Part shown: one piece after another, positions 11,541 to 22,212 of the stretch
How positions within the stretch are numbered: position 1 is the first letter of the stretch
Layout: each line of letters begins with the position of its first letter
Assembly (NCBI GenBank): GCA_034769895.1
Contig: JAWRYS010001512.1
Coordinates: forward strand, 1-64,000
Direction of reading: 5' to 3'
From: Magicicada septendecula
Lineage: Eukaryota; Arthropoda; Insecta; Hemiptera; Cicadidae
DNA: 64,000 nucleotides
Made by a program: the position numbers and the translations under genes
The notes under the pieces: generated by a model
What the model was told of the DNA's origin: nothing
What the model saw: the letters and a program-made list of their open reading frames with translations, nothing else
Databases searched by the model: none

Positions 11541-13097
11541 AAACCTAACATTCCAATCAGACCATTAATAAACAACACACAGGCCCCCTCCCACAAAATA
11601 GCAAAACAACTAGACAAAATAATCAGAGAAAACATAAAACTCAGCAACAACACCTCTATCAAAAACAACATTGACCTAGTCAGGAAAACTGAACACATAC
11701 ACATCCCACATAACTCAACTCTGGCATCTTTTGATATAACCAATTTATACACTAATGTCCCCATCAAAGAAACCATACAAACACTAGAACAACTACTCAG
11801 ACAAAACAACACACCTGAAACACACATACAAGAAATCATCACACTTACCAAAATAATAACTGAACAAAATTACTTTACATACAATAACAAAATATACACA
11901 CAAACAGAAGGACTCCCGATGGGATCCCCCATATCAGGAATACTAGCAGAAATATATATACACAACATTGAACAGAACCACATAATAAACAACAACAAAT
12001 ACACTAACAAAATTATATACTGGCACAGGTATGTGGATGATATATTACTTTTATTCAAAGGCAACACAAGACAAGTTGAAAACTTCCACAAATACATAAA
12101 CACTATACACCACAAATTAAAATTTATACTGGAAACTGAACAAAACAATAGTATAAATTTTCTAGACCTAACAATTAACAAAACTAACAATACACACACG
12201 TACAAAATATACAGGAAACCTACCACAACTGACATGGTTATACACAACACATCAAACCACCCAACACAACATAAACATGCGGCCTTCAACCATATGCTCC
12301 ATAGACTAACTAAAATACCCTTAAATAAACAAGATTACACCGACGAACTCAACACAATAAAATACATAGCAATAAAAAACGGTTATAACCCCAATTTAAT
12401 AAACATACTACACAAACGCATCAAAAACAAAAACAACAAAACACTAAATACCATCAACACACAACACAATAAGTACATCACACTCACATACCACAACTCA
12501 TACACACACAAAATCGCCAATACATTCAGAAAACACAAATACAAAATAGCATTCAGAACAACCAATACCATCAAAAAACACATCAGTAATACGAACACAG
12601 ACATAGACAAATATAACAAAACAGGTGTTTACAAATTAAATTGTAAAGACTGCAATAGTTTCTACATAGGCCAGATGGGAAGATCTTTTTCATCCCGTTA
12701 TTCTGAACACTTAAAAGCTTTAACCAACAACAATATACACTCTGCATTTGCCACACACATACACACAGAAAACCACAGTTACACCAACATAGACACTAAT
12801 CTTGAAATTTTACATTACATACCCAAAGGTCAAAAACTCAACACAACTGAACAATACGAAATATATAAACACCACACAACACAACCAAACAACATACTCA
12901 ACGATCAATTACAATATAAATCACATATACTTTTTGACACAATTATACAGAAAACAAACAGTAAGTTGAATCCCCGTGCCAATCCCCTTCCTCCACACAC
13001 CACCCCCACTTCACCTTCCACACAACCGTTACAAAATGCTGGCAGTCTGTTACCAAAGCTGAAGAAGGCGGATACTAAGCCGAAACGCGTCCAATAA
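11529..13097 (+). pseudogene. Penelope-like element RT + GIY-YIG endonuclease, 5'-truncated
   Basis: The frame is open from 11529 to the stop before 13098; the longest internal ATG frame is 11919-13097 (392 aa). From about 11720 the order is SFDITNLYTNVP, GLPMGSPISGILAE, then the catalytic YVDDILL (about 12030), INFLDLTI and IYRKPT. All are PLE/telomerase-like RT motifs. Near the C-terminus are VYKLNCKDCNSFYIGQMGRS, then FSSRYSEH, a GIY-YIG nuclease in its PLE form. PLEs insert by target-primed reverse transcription. The N-terminal RT part is missing, replaced at 11541 by an inverted flank, so this copy cannot be autonomous, yet the remaining 520 codons are open and suggest a young insertion. 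The family (Penelope versus Neptune) is not settled by eye. Confidence 0.9.
13059..13091 (+). ncRNA. Hammerhead ribozyme motif at PLE 3' end
   Basis: CTGAAGA (13059-13065) is followed by a hairpin closed by GGC/GCC, then GAAAC (13082-13086) and GTC (13089-13091). This is the full hammerhead core with a very short stem III. Published work describes such minimal hammerheads in the terminal repeats of Penelope-like elements, where they process the transcript. It overlaps the last codons of the PLE frame. Self-cleavage is inferred from sequence only. Confidence 0.65.
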
Positions 13098-13139
13098 AAT
13101 TAGTAAGTTTCACATGAAAAAAGTTCATTTTTAGTTAAG

Positions 13140-13800
13140 CTTTAATTTATGTTAATATTACTGACAATTTATTCCTTAATATAGCCAAGGTGGAAATTTT
13201 TTTCCAGAAATAGAGGTTGGTAACCCCTATTTTTTTTGAACGAAATTCAAATCAACGACAAGACAAAGGTGAGTTGAATTAAATTAAAATAAGAGAAAAA
13301 GAGAAATAGATAAAAAGAATCATTTTAATTGTTTTGGAAATAAAACAATTTGGCGCCTTAAAACAGGAAACAAAAAATAAATAAAAATAATCTAAATCAT
13401 TAAAATAAAAGAAAAAACAATTGGTGAGTTGGAATAATATAACAGATTTATAAATACTTGTGACAGATAAATCACGGCTAGTTACAAAATTGGCACACAA
13501 ACGTGAGCCATTTCACACTCAGAGAAAGATTTTATTACACTGTTAATAAATAGCATTGCTGCAAAAGTGGGAATGAAACTACGTGTCAGTTCATGTAAGT
13601 GTTTAATTGGTAATAATTAACAGAACCAGAATAAAATGATAATCAATAAAAACATGTAACCTTTTATTACAAGTGTTATCATTTTCATTAAAAAATTTCA
13701 GGCGGAAGAGTTGTGATAGGAAATCATGTTGCAGAGGTTTTGGTTATCCTCGGTGTCATTATTCCTGCAGATCACCAATCATTCTAAAGCTGAGTTGATA
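13140..13800. other. AT-rich intron, nothing recognised
   Basis: Low-complexity A/T-rich sequence follows the PLE; no repeat border, RNA gene or coding motif was seen. Confidence 0.55.
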
Positions 13801-13858
13801 GTGGCGAGAAATCTTGTACTTTTTCTGTCCAACAGAACAAGTTGCTAATATAAACTAT

Positions 13859-14050
13859 GACGGCAGCGAGGCAAACATACCAACCGAGAGGTCGCTGCTA
13901 ACACCCGGCAGCCATGTGACACTTGACGAGTTCACAGCGAGCCAATCAGGGATCAGCGGCACTCTGATAGGCTCATGGCACACCAAACCTGTCAGAGCAT
14001 AAAAGGAGCATCGCTATAATTTTTTGCGCACTCGTCTATCGGACGACGCG
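13859..14050 (+). promoter_or_regulatory. Orphan CCAAT/TATA promoter-like block
   Basis: A locally GC-rich block in AT-rich DNA carries GAGCCAATCAGGG (13940-13952), a TATA-like GCATAAAAGGAG (13997-14008) and, 25-30 bp later, GCGCACTCGTC as a possible start region. Parts of it (GAC..CAGCGAGGCA and GCGAGCCARTCAGGGATCAGC) recur about 70 bp apart at 53543-53630, so it belongs to a repeated family. It is likely the promoter of an LTR or other element rather than of a host gene; no coding partner was found. Confidence 0.4.
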
Positions 14051-14123
14051 GAGCCAGCCGGAAGGAACAGGAAGAAGAGAAGAATGGACTTTTTTCAGTT
14101 TCTTCCCCTGTGAAGAACCAGCG

Positions 14124-14255
14124 ATGGACATCGACTGGGACGGCGACGGGCTCTACATACCGATGCTGAAAGAAGAGGAGGACTACAGTACGCCACGAAC
14201 AGCGGGCACAGTCACTAAACATCACAGCGCAGCTCGGGCGGAACATACATCGTAG
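14124..14255 (+). CDS. Small open frame (43 aa) after the promoter-like block
   Basis: An ATG-to-stop frame lies about 90 bp downstream of the putative start region. It encodes an acidic peptide beginning MDIDWDGDGLYIPMLKEEED. It is short and unrecognised and may be fortuitous. It is listed because it sits where a first coding exon would be expected. Positions 14256-14622 hold no recognised feature. Confidence 0.15.
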   Translation: MDIDWDGDGLYIPMLKEEEDYSTPRTAGTVTKHHSAARAEHTS

Positions 14256-15247
14256 TTAGCGTTCCACCACATGGCCCTTCTAAGGGTCACAAAAAATGAT
14301 TAGCATACGATTAGCGCCATTTGTCCTGTGACAAAATGATCCCGGGAGCGATGCCATAACTAGCCGGGAAACAGTGTCCGACAGTTCGACTTGCAGGTCT
14401 ATACAAGTCACTGGTATCTCTCGATCACACTGTCATGAGTCAAACAGTGGGAGACGTTATTGGGACAGATCAATGTGAGTTGAACATCTCTGGTGAACAG
14501 TACTGAATGTTTTGTTTCCATAGTGACAACTAAATTAAATCTATATATGTTCGAAGTAAACACGTTAAATGAATCTGGCAATGAGGAGGCCAAATGACAG
14601 TGCTATAAAAATGGTCAGATTTTATAACGTCTTACCTATGTTATAACATTGGGAACCTGTCCTTAATTGCCTCGGATCAATTGCATAGGCTGCCATAGTC
14701 ATAACCAACTTCTACTTATTAATTTTACAAGCTGTAGTTAGAATTAAAGGAAATTTTACAGGGGTGTCTGATGATTTATTCACTTAGTATTAAGTGTTAA
14801 GTAATGACATCTCTTTATTAAACGATTTCTTTAACAGCTCTACATGAGGTTTTCACCATCAGGTTTTCTTAATATATAGTGTACAGTTTACAACATATTT
14901 TCTGAAGGGGTCCTCTAAATAAGGAATGTTATATGCTAGCATTTTCCACGGATCCGGGATATTAAACTGGTTTGTAAGTTAAGCTCACTTACTCATAAAC
15001 TATCATACTATTTGGGGGCCATTTGAAGAATGGACTTGATTTAGCTTTTAGTATCAGAGAAGCTTTATAATATAAGCATTACTTGCTACTACAAACATTT
15101 TTTAATCGTATGACATACTACATGTTACAAAGTGACTATTATTAAAGTCTTTTATATTGTTATTTAAAGTGTCTTTTACAAATCATTTGTTTGAATGTTA
15201 ATTAACCACGGAAGACAGCCTTCCGCGTCACCTTGCTATTCTGATGT

Positions 15248-16481
15248 TGTAACAGTACAGAATTAACCGTACCAGAATAATGGTATGTAGGGGTATTTTT
15301 ATTGTAAATCTTATTAAAATCATGAAGTTTAGCCAGGGCAAGGTCAGTTTGACACAAGTCCCAGTAGATACGCAGATTCACCAGAGGGGAGCCGATCCAA
15401 GGTCAGCGGCGTACGAGTGAAGTTAAACAACGGTAATGGCAGTTTTAGGCGCTACAAATTGACAATACTGACTTTCTATTGGTCCACTGTAACAAATCGT
15501 CACCAAAACACAATGACGATATAAAACCATTACGTATTAAACCGGGCGTTGGCGAGAAGAACAATACACGATGACGTCAGACACAACCAATTTGCATAAT
15601 AATTGTGTCTGCTTCCGCCCCAGTTCAGCAACAGCAGTCACCGAGCATATACGCTCACCACAGTGCAGTGGGCAATTTTTTGCCAAATATGTAATATTTA
15701 CTTAATAACATGAAATAGTTACCACAAAAATTTAACAGTAACTACAACTAGAATCAGTGAATAATTTAAAATGAATTTCAAATAGAGTCAGTGGACAAAA
15801 CAGCACGAAATTCGGCCGACCACCTGCCGATCGCCATGGACAACAAATGAGGAGTCTACACCACATCAATTACAGGAAAGCCCCTACTCAAATTATTTTC
15901 TAAATTCAGAATTTTATTTAATGAGCTCAAACAGATATGTAACAAACATGTGTAAAATTTCAGTAAAAGAGAGAGAGTGAGAGAGTGTGTTTTTGTTGAT
16001 CAACTTAAATATAACCTGAGGCGTTGGTATGTGAAGGATATGAATCATTAGTGTCATTAAAATATAAAGAGAACCAGAAAATTTTTAAATGATAGGAGTA
16101 ACAAAACTGAAAGAAATAATTGCAATCAAGTAAGAAAGTACATGTACGTAACCTTGAACAGAGGTCAAGTGCGGAATGACATCGCCGCCATTTTGAAATT
16201 CTAAAATTATTAATGAATATCTATGTATCAATCTACAACAAACTTTACTAAATAAAATCAAGTTCGTTAGCCTAATGTTGTGTACCTCATTATTTCAGTA
16301 CCCAACAACCTCTGCCTCTGTCTGCTTAACGAAACTCTGGACCCAAAGCCTAATGCATGTAAATGAGCTGAGCACGTGTTATTCCGGTTATACGATTTAT
16401 TATGCAAATTACATACAATTTGAAGGTCACCCCTGTATTATTATTTATTATGTATGTTAGTAAAAGGAGTGAAATATAACA
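15248..16481 (+). repeat. Element A left (5') LTR
   Basis: 1234 bp, TG...CA ends, near-identical to 19551-20775. The short open frame at 16275-16460 recurs in both LTRs and is not considered a gene. Confidence 0.93.
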
Positions 16482-16666
16482 GATGGCTGCCCGAACGGCG
16501 ACTTTATATAAAAGAAAAATTATATAAATGAGCAGAAAAGCAGAGGTAGACGGGTAGTGAAGTATACGAAAAAATAGAGGTTACCTGTATAGGTTATGTA
16601 TGGTACGAGTAGAGTATAACACAACAACTAAAATAAATTTATTATTGTTAAAAAAAAAAAAAAAAA

Positions 16667-17596
16667 ATGGCAAACAGTAACGAGACAAGTATGACAGAAT
16701 CAGAAATGATGGGTGATAGTATTCATTCAACACCAGCCCCAACAAAAAGAGTTGAGGAAAATGATATAATAAGAATGATGAAACTGCTTTTCAATGAGCA
16801 GAGCATCAAATTTGATACTAAATTAGATAATTTTAATGAGAAACTAAACCAATTTGATGTACAATTGAACGACATCAAAAAAGAAATTAAGAAACAAGAT
16901 TGCAATTTAGAGAAGAGATTAAATGAAATAGGTACAAAGTTAGACAAAATACAGTTAGAAAATAAGAGTAGAGAAATAGACAAATTAGATAGAAACAAAG
17001 ACAAGGTACGTGGGGTAGAAAATTATGATAATATAAATAAAAGTATGATATTGGAAAATGATTGTGTAAACAGGAGTAGTAATAATGAAATTTTATGGGG
17101 AATAGAATATAATAATAAGGGAATGATAGTGTGTTTTGAAGGTTTAAAGAGTGGGTGTAAAGAGAGATATATTGAGAGAGAGAAGTGTTGTTGGGAGAGG
17201 TATTATTATGAGAGATGTTTTAAGAGAGAGAGATGGTATGATAGTGAGAGATATATTGAGAGAAACAGAGAAGTAGAAATTTTTAAGATATGTAGAGATT
17301 ATGAAGAGTTTATGGAAAGGTTAGGTGTAGAGATGATTGATGAATATAACAAGTACTTACCTTATAATAAAACTGAAGTAGTAGGAGATAATGAGAAAGA
17401 TAACTTTACAAAATACCTGGCTGTAACAGACTATACCAAAGGCGACATGACCATACCCGATCATGAGTTATATGAGATTGTGGAAAATTATAGAAATTTG
17501 AATAGTATGTATATTGATTGTAATAATATAAGACATTCAATATTAAACCATGTATATAGTTTTAAGGTTCGATTATTATTTGACGATGGAGGTTAG
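16667..17596 (+). CDS. Element A ORF: coiled-coil Gag-like protein with unfamiliar C-terminal domain
   Basis: 309 residues, starting right after a poly(A) stretch (16650-16667) and ending RLLFDDGG. Residues 1-45 are acidic with an IHSTP motif. Residues 45-105 form a heptad coiled coil (FDTKLDNFNEKLNQFDVQLN). Residues 145-230 are rich in E/R/Y/C. The C-terminal block has KYLPY, then DNFTKYLAVTDYTKGD, then LYEI. Element E's ORF shares the same layout and C-terminal wording (KYLPY, DDFIIYLVVTDNTKGD, KLYEI, RLLFNDGG), and F has a decayed version. The N-terminus with its STP motif also resembles element D's Gag. No zinc knuckle or enzyme motif is visible. It is probably a structural protein packaged by a helper's machinery; this is inference. 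Confidence 0.75.
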   Translation: MANSNETSMTESEMMGDSIHSTPAPTKRVEENDIIRMMKLLFNEQSIKFDTKLDNFNEKLNQFDVQLNDIKKEIKKQDCNLEKRLNEIGTKLDKIQLENKSREIDKLDRNKDKVRGVENYDNINKSMILENDCVNRSSNNEILWGIEYNNKGMIVCFEGLKSGCKERYIEREKCCWERYYYERCFKRERWYDSERYIERNREVEIFKICRDYEEFMERLGVEMIDEYNKYLPYNKTEVVGDNEKDNFTKYLAVTDYTKGDMTIPDHELYEIVENYRNLNSMYIDCNNIRHSILNHVYSFKVRLLFDDGG

Positions 17597-19250
17597 CTGT
17601 TCTTATTGTGTTTATGAACATTTAATTATGTGACCAGTGTTTTTTCAGGATGGACTGATTATGACTGATTTTGGTAAATGATTTAATGACTAGGTGGATT
17701 GTATATTTTTGTGTATTGATGTCTATGTATTTGTGTAATTTTGCTGTTGTGTATTTTGTGTAAACCATGCATTGTAGAATTTTAAATATTGAAGAATAAT
17801 TAAGTTTGATAATGATTTTAAATGATATTATGAGATTTAGATTCCAGTGGTTAGTAAATGATTATGCATATGATATATTTGGGTGTTGAAAGGTATTGTT
17901 GTTAGTAGATAAGTGATGAATTTTCTAGTGGTATATTAAGGTGAAATGTTGTAAAGAGTTTGGGTAATAGTGATAAATAAGGGCATTGGAGTTAGTTAAA
18001 TAAAGTTATTGGGAGTTAGGGAAAATAAAGTGTTGAGATGTTGATAATATATAAAGAGGTGTTAGATATTTTAGGGACACAGTGGTTAGTGATTATATGT
18101 AAAGGTGAGTAATGTGAATGGTAATTTTATAGTTGTTGTTGGTGATATTTTGTAGTAAGGATCCGGTGTTAAGGAGCGATCAACGACGACGTGGCAAGGG
18201 ACCAGCGTGCAGCGTTGTGGCAGGCGGAGCAATTTTGGGTTAGAGTGTTTGCCGATATATGGTGGAGGGCAAATGGTTATGAATGGATGGCCAGTTAAGT
18301 AACATACATCCTTATATAAAAAACAAAATGAGCGGTGCCAGAGGTTTTAAATGGGATTTGTGAAGGGGGTTATTATTGAGATATTGGTGTCATATTATAT
18401 TAATGGTTAGAAGCGGTTGTTAGTAGAGAAAAAGGGGTAGTAAGGTTAGGTTGACAAATGCCAAAATAAGAGATAGAAAATAGTGAACAATAGAGAGTCA
18501 CCCAAACAAGTAAGGATAGAAGGATTAGAAAAAGAAAATTCATAGTAGAAAGGTAATGTAACAGAGGGATTGATGATAAATTTGAAAATTTTTGTATAGA
18601 ATCTAAATGAATGTTAAATGATTAAAAGTTAATAGAGAAAGTTGATAATAAAAAATGTTAGAAAGTTTTGCTACAAGTTATGTAAATGTAAATTGTTTAA
18701 TGTGAATTGTTCAATGTTAGTGTTTAATGCTTATGATGTACCATGTTTTATTATGTTGATGATAGTGTGTGGTTAGGAGACTACTATAAAGGTAGTGACT
18801 ATAATGCTATTAAATTTTGTGTTAGAGTAACCAATCTCTGGAAAAAATGATTCTGTTGAAAAAGGGGTAGAATTAGAGTAAAGAAATTTAGATAGTTTTG
18901 AAGTACTGCCATGATAGATAAATATACTGAAGTTATTTGAAGTAAATGAATAAAAATAATAGTTGTTGTTTGAGAGTTAAAAGTTGTTTTGTGTTAGTAT
19001 AAGAGTATAATTTTTTTTATGATGAGAGAGGCAATTGGATATTGACTGGAGTCAGAGAACTTGATAAAAATATATAGGAGTGTTGAAAAGGAGAAGGATG
19101 ATCTATCTTAAATCTTGTTATAATTTTTGAGTTATTTAGAATTTTATAAATAAATAAAACCAACGCCTCAAATCACAAACCAATGCAGCTAAGAGGAAAC
19201 ATATCAGTTGCGGATATGTAGATGAATAAGGCCACTATTTTAAAATTTTG
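17597..19250 (+). other. Element A long noncoding interior
   Basis: About 1.65 kb of A/T/G-rich, stop-rich sequence between the ORF and the conserved 3' block. One GC-richer island (about 18160-18300) interrupts it. No coding motif was seen. Confidence 0.6.
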
Positions 19251-19254
19251 TATT

Positions 19255-19550
19255 GAATGTTTCAGAGTTTTTATGGTGTTGTGACCGCGGTCCTGCGCTG
19301 GCCGGAGCGTCAGAACAGGAGCGTGCAGTGCCTCATGGCCTTATGGTGTACGGATCTCTCTGGAGAAGTCCAGTAAGGTCAGAAGGGTACGATCGACACT
19401 ATGGAACCAAGGGTAAGTGATTGAGATTTTTCTTTTTATTAACACTACAGGGGGTTGTGGCACATATCTGAGCTGATCCTTTTAGAAAAGTATGAATGAG
19501 TCAATGAAAGTTTTTGTGTCTCGACACCAAACCTTTCATTGAGGGGGTTT
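19255..19550 (+). other. Element A conserved 3' block with hairpin and polypurine tract
   Basis: Shared with element E (48778-49060, minus strand) and partly with F (31890-32130). Landmarks in order: GCGGTCCTG.GCTGGCC; GGCCTTATGGTG; GGATCTC with GAGAAGTCCAGTAAGGTC; ACCAAGGGTRAGT (resembles a 5' splice site, 19405-19416); GGGGGTTGTGGC; then a hairpin, CAATGAAAG (19502-19510) pairing with CTTTCATTG (19533-19541) with an inner GTGTC/GACAC stem; then GAGGGGGTTT and the LTR. Conservation exceeds that of the surrounding noncoding DNA. Confidence 0.75.
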
Positions 19551-20775
19551 TGTAACAGTACAGAATTAACCGTACCAGAATAATGGTATGTAGGGGTATT
19601 TTTATTGTAAATCTTATTAAAATCATGAAGTTTAGCCAGGGCAAGGTCAGTTTGACACAAGTCCCAGTAGATACGTAGATTCACCAGAGGGGAGCCGATC
19701 CAAGGTCAGCGGCGTACGAGTGAAGTTAAACAACGGTAATGGCAGTTTTAGGCGCTACAAATTGACAATACTGACTTTCTATTGGTCCACTGTAACAAAT
19801 CGTCACCAAAACACAATGACGATATAAAACCATTACGTATTAAACCGGGCGTTGGCGAGAAGAACAATACAGGATGATGTCAGACACAACCAATTTGCAT
19901 AATAATTGTGTCTGCTTCCGCCCCAGTTCAGCAACAGCAGTCACCGAGCATATACGCTCACCACAGTGCAGTGGGCAGTTTTTTGCCAAATATGTAATAT
20001 TTACTTAATAACATGAAATAGTTACCACAAAAATTTAACAGTAACTACAACTAGAATCAGTGAATAATTTAAAATGAATTTCAAATAGAGGCAGTGGACA
20101 AAACAGCACGAAATTCGGCCGACCACCTGCCGATCGCCATGGACAACAAATGAGGAGTCTACACCACATCAATTACAGGAAAGCCCCTACTCAAATTATT
20201 TTCTAAATTCAGAATTTTATTTAATGAGCTCAAACAGATATGTAACAAACATGTGTAAAATTTCAGTAAAAGAGAGAGAGTGTGTTTTTGTTGATCAACT
20301 TAAATATAACCTGAGGGGTTGGTTTGTGAAGGATATGAATCATTAGTGTCATTAAATATAAAGAGAACCAGAAAATTTTTAAATGATAGGAGTAACAAAA
20401 CTGAAAGAAATAATTGCAATCAAATAAGAAAGTACATGTACGTAACCTTGAACAGAGGTCAAGTGCGGAATGACATCGCCGCCATTTTGAAATTCTAAAA
20501 TTATTAATGAATATCTATGTATCAATCTACAACAAACTTTACTAAATAAAATCAAGTTCGTTAGCCTAATGTTGTGTACCTCATTATTTCAGTACCCAAC
20601 AACCTCTGCCTCTGTCTGCTTAACGAAACTCTGGACCCAAAGCCTAATGCATGTAAATGAGCTGAACACGTGTTATTCCAGTTATACGATTTATTATGCA
20701 AATTACATACAATTTGAAGGTCACCCCTGTATTATTATTTATTATGTATGTTAGTAAAAGGAGTGAAATATAACA
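19551..20775 (+). repeat. Element A right (3') LTR
   Basis: 1225 bp, near-identical to 15248-16481, followed directly by the ATGT target duplicate. Confidence 0.93.
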
Positions 20776-22212
20776 ATGTTTACTCCGTGTCCTGCTCCTT
20801 GGTCCTTGGGGTGTCCACAGATGGTCGATCTTTATTGTAGTTTTCTTTCCTGCTGAAGTTCCTGAAGTGATTCGGTCGTTATGAAGCTGGTATGCTGTTC
20901 TCAGAAGTCTGGTAGCTAAGCCTCTTTAGTAGTATAACTCAAGTTAATGTTTTTGTTTGCCACAGAAATGCACGTCACATCATTATTGATAAAAGGTTCT
21001 CACTTTAGGTACCTCGTACCTTTTTATTTTAAAGAAACATTGATAACTTACACACTAGTCAGTAGAGATGTCATCCCGCACTCTTATTTATTCATATCTT
21101 TTTTTTTTATAGATTACATGTTTACTTTTTTGACACACTAATTTACCGCTACATTCCTCTGCACCTTGTTAAATCTATACTTAAAAAAAAACAAATATTG
21201 TCGTACTTTTGGGGCATGGTTCCGGTATGTACTGTTTACAACGAGAACGCTCCATCTCGACTGATTTACTATGTTAGGACAGGTAAGTTAACTGCAAGGA
21301 GTTTACGCTTCACCATAAAATAGTTCCACATTTATTCGATAATTACGGTATTAATGTTTGACCTATTAATTATCCACATATATGCTTTACTTCAGAATTA
21401 ATTATGGTATACTACTGTGTTATTGTTTATTTATTTATTTAATTGCAAATTTACAGGTATTATTAGTTTTGTTTAAGGGTCTGTACGCAAGTTGATTCCG
21501 GTTACCGCATGTCAATGCATGGTAAATTATTAAAGTGTTTCCTTACCTTTACACTCGCATTCCTTTTGGCCTTTTAACTCTCTTTATTAAATATTATTTT
21601 GAGTTATTTTTCAGGGGTTTAAAATTTGTTTAAATGTGCGATTTATTAAAATTAAAATTTCTCTCCTTTTTTTTTTTATCGTCACATACTCCTCCGCTTA
21701 AAGAAGACACCGGGTGGGGAAACAGATGTGTTTTCTATGGGTTATCGTATAGAAACATATTATAGGTCAGTAATGTACTGGGAGTATGCTTGGCATTACT
21801 GTGTGAAATTTCTCTCACTCTTTTCTTTTTTCAAATTTGTGAGGTGCATGAGTCACTCTCGACTTACTTCTTCCTATTATCAAGATATACAACGCCTTAC
21901 AAACTAATTCTTAGACTACATAAAATTCACACTTCATGAAATATATCGAAAACATACTAAATTCTTCTTAATACTACTACTTAAGACTACTACCGGTTTT
22001 TTTCTTTAGTTGTGAGTTACTCTTGTTATAGAATTACTCTTTAAGTAATTTATTACTTAATTATTATTTATATTCGATGTCAGCTGACTTCTCACTTTTC
22101 TCTACTTTCGCTGAACAGGATCCAAGGTTGATCAGGCCTCATTCCTATTTATACGATTAGGTAATTAAGTGGTTACTCAAGTACTCTGTTGCAGGTATAC
22201 CTTTTACTACCT

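Larger units (their letters stand above)
15248..20775 (+). mobile_element. Element A: LTR retroelement without pol, single ORF
   Basis: The target duplication ATGT lies at 15244-15247 and 20776-20779. The LTRs (TGTAACAG...ATATAACA) are 15248-16481 and 19551-20775 and differ by roughly 1% plus small length changes, so the insertion is recent. A primer-binding-like site TGGCTGCCCGAACGGCGAC begins at 16484; the polypurine tract GAGGGGGTTT abuts the right LTR. The 3.07-kb interior has one ORF (16667-17596) and no RT, protease or integrase motif, so it must depend on another element (inference). It appears structurally whole for a non-autonomous element. It belongs with E and F by ORF and by 3' noncoding block. 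Confidence 0.9.
14623..21686 (-). repeat. Element B left (3') LTR, split by element A
   Basis: The pieces 14623-15247 and 20780-21686 (about 1.53 kb together) align end to end with the right LTR 40541-42095. In the right LTR the sequence GATGTTTACTCCG at 41161-41173 is uninterrupted and serves as the empty site for A. Confidence 0.92.

Noticed and set aside
16275-16460. 61-aa frame present twice (also 20569-20754)
   Set aside because: It lies inside the two LTRs of element A and is duplicated only because the LTRs are.
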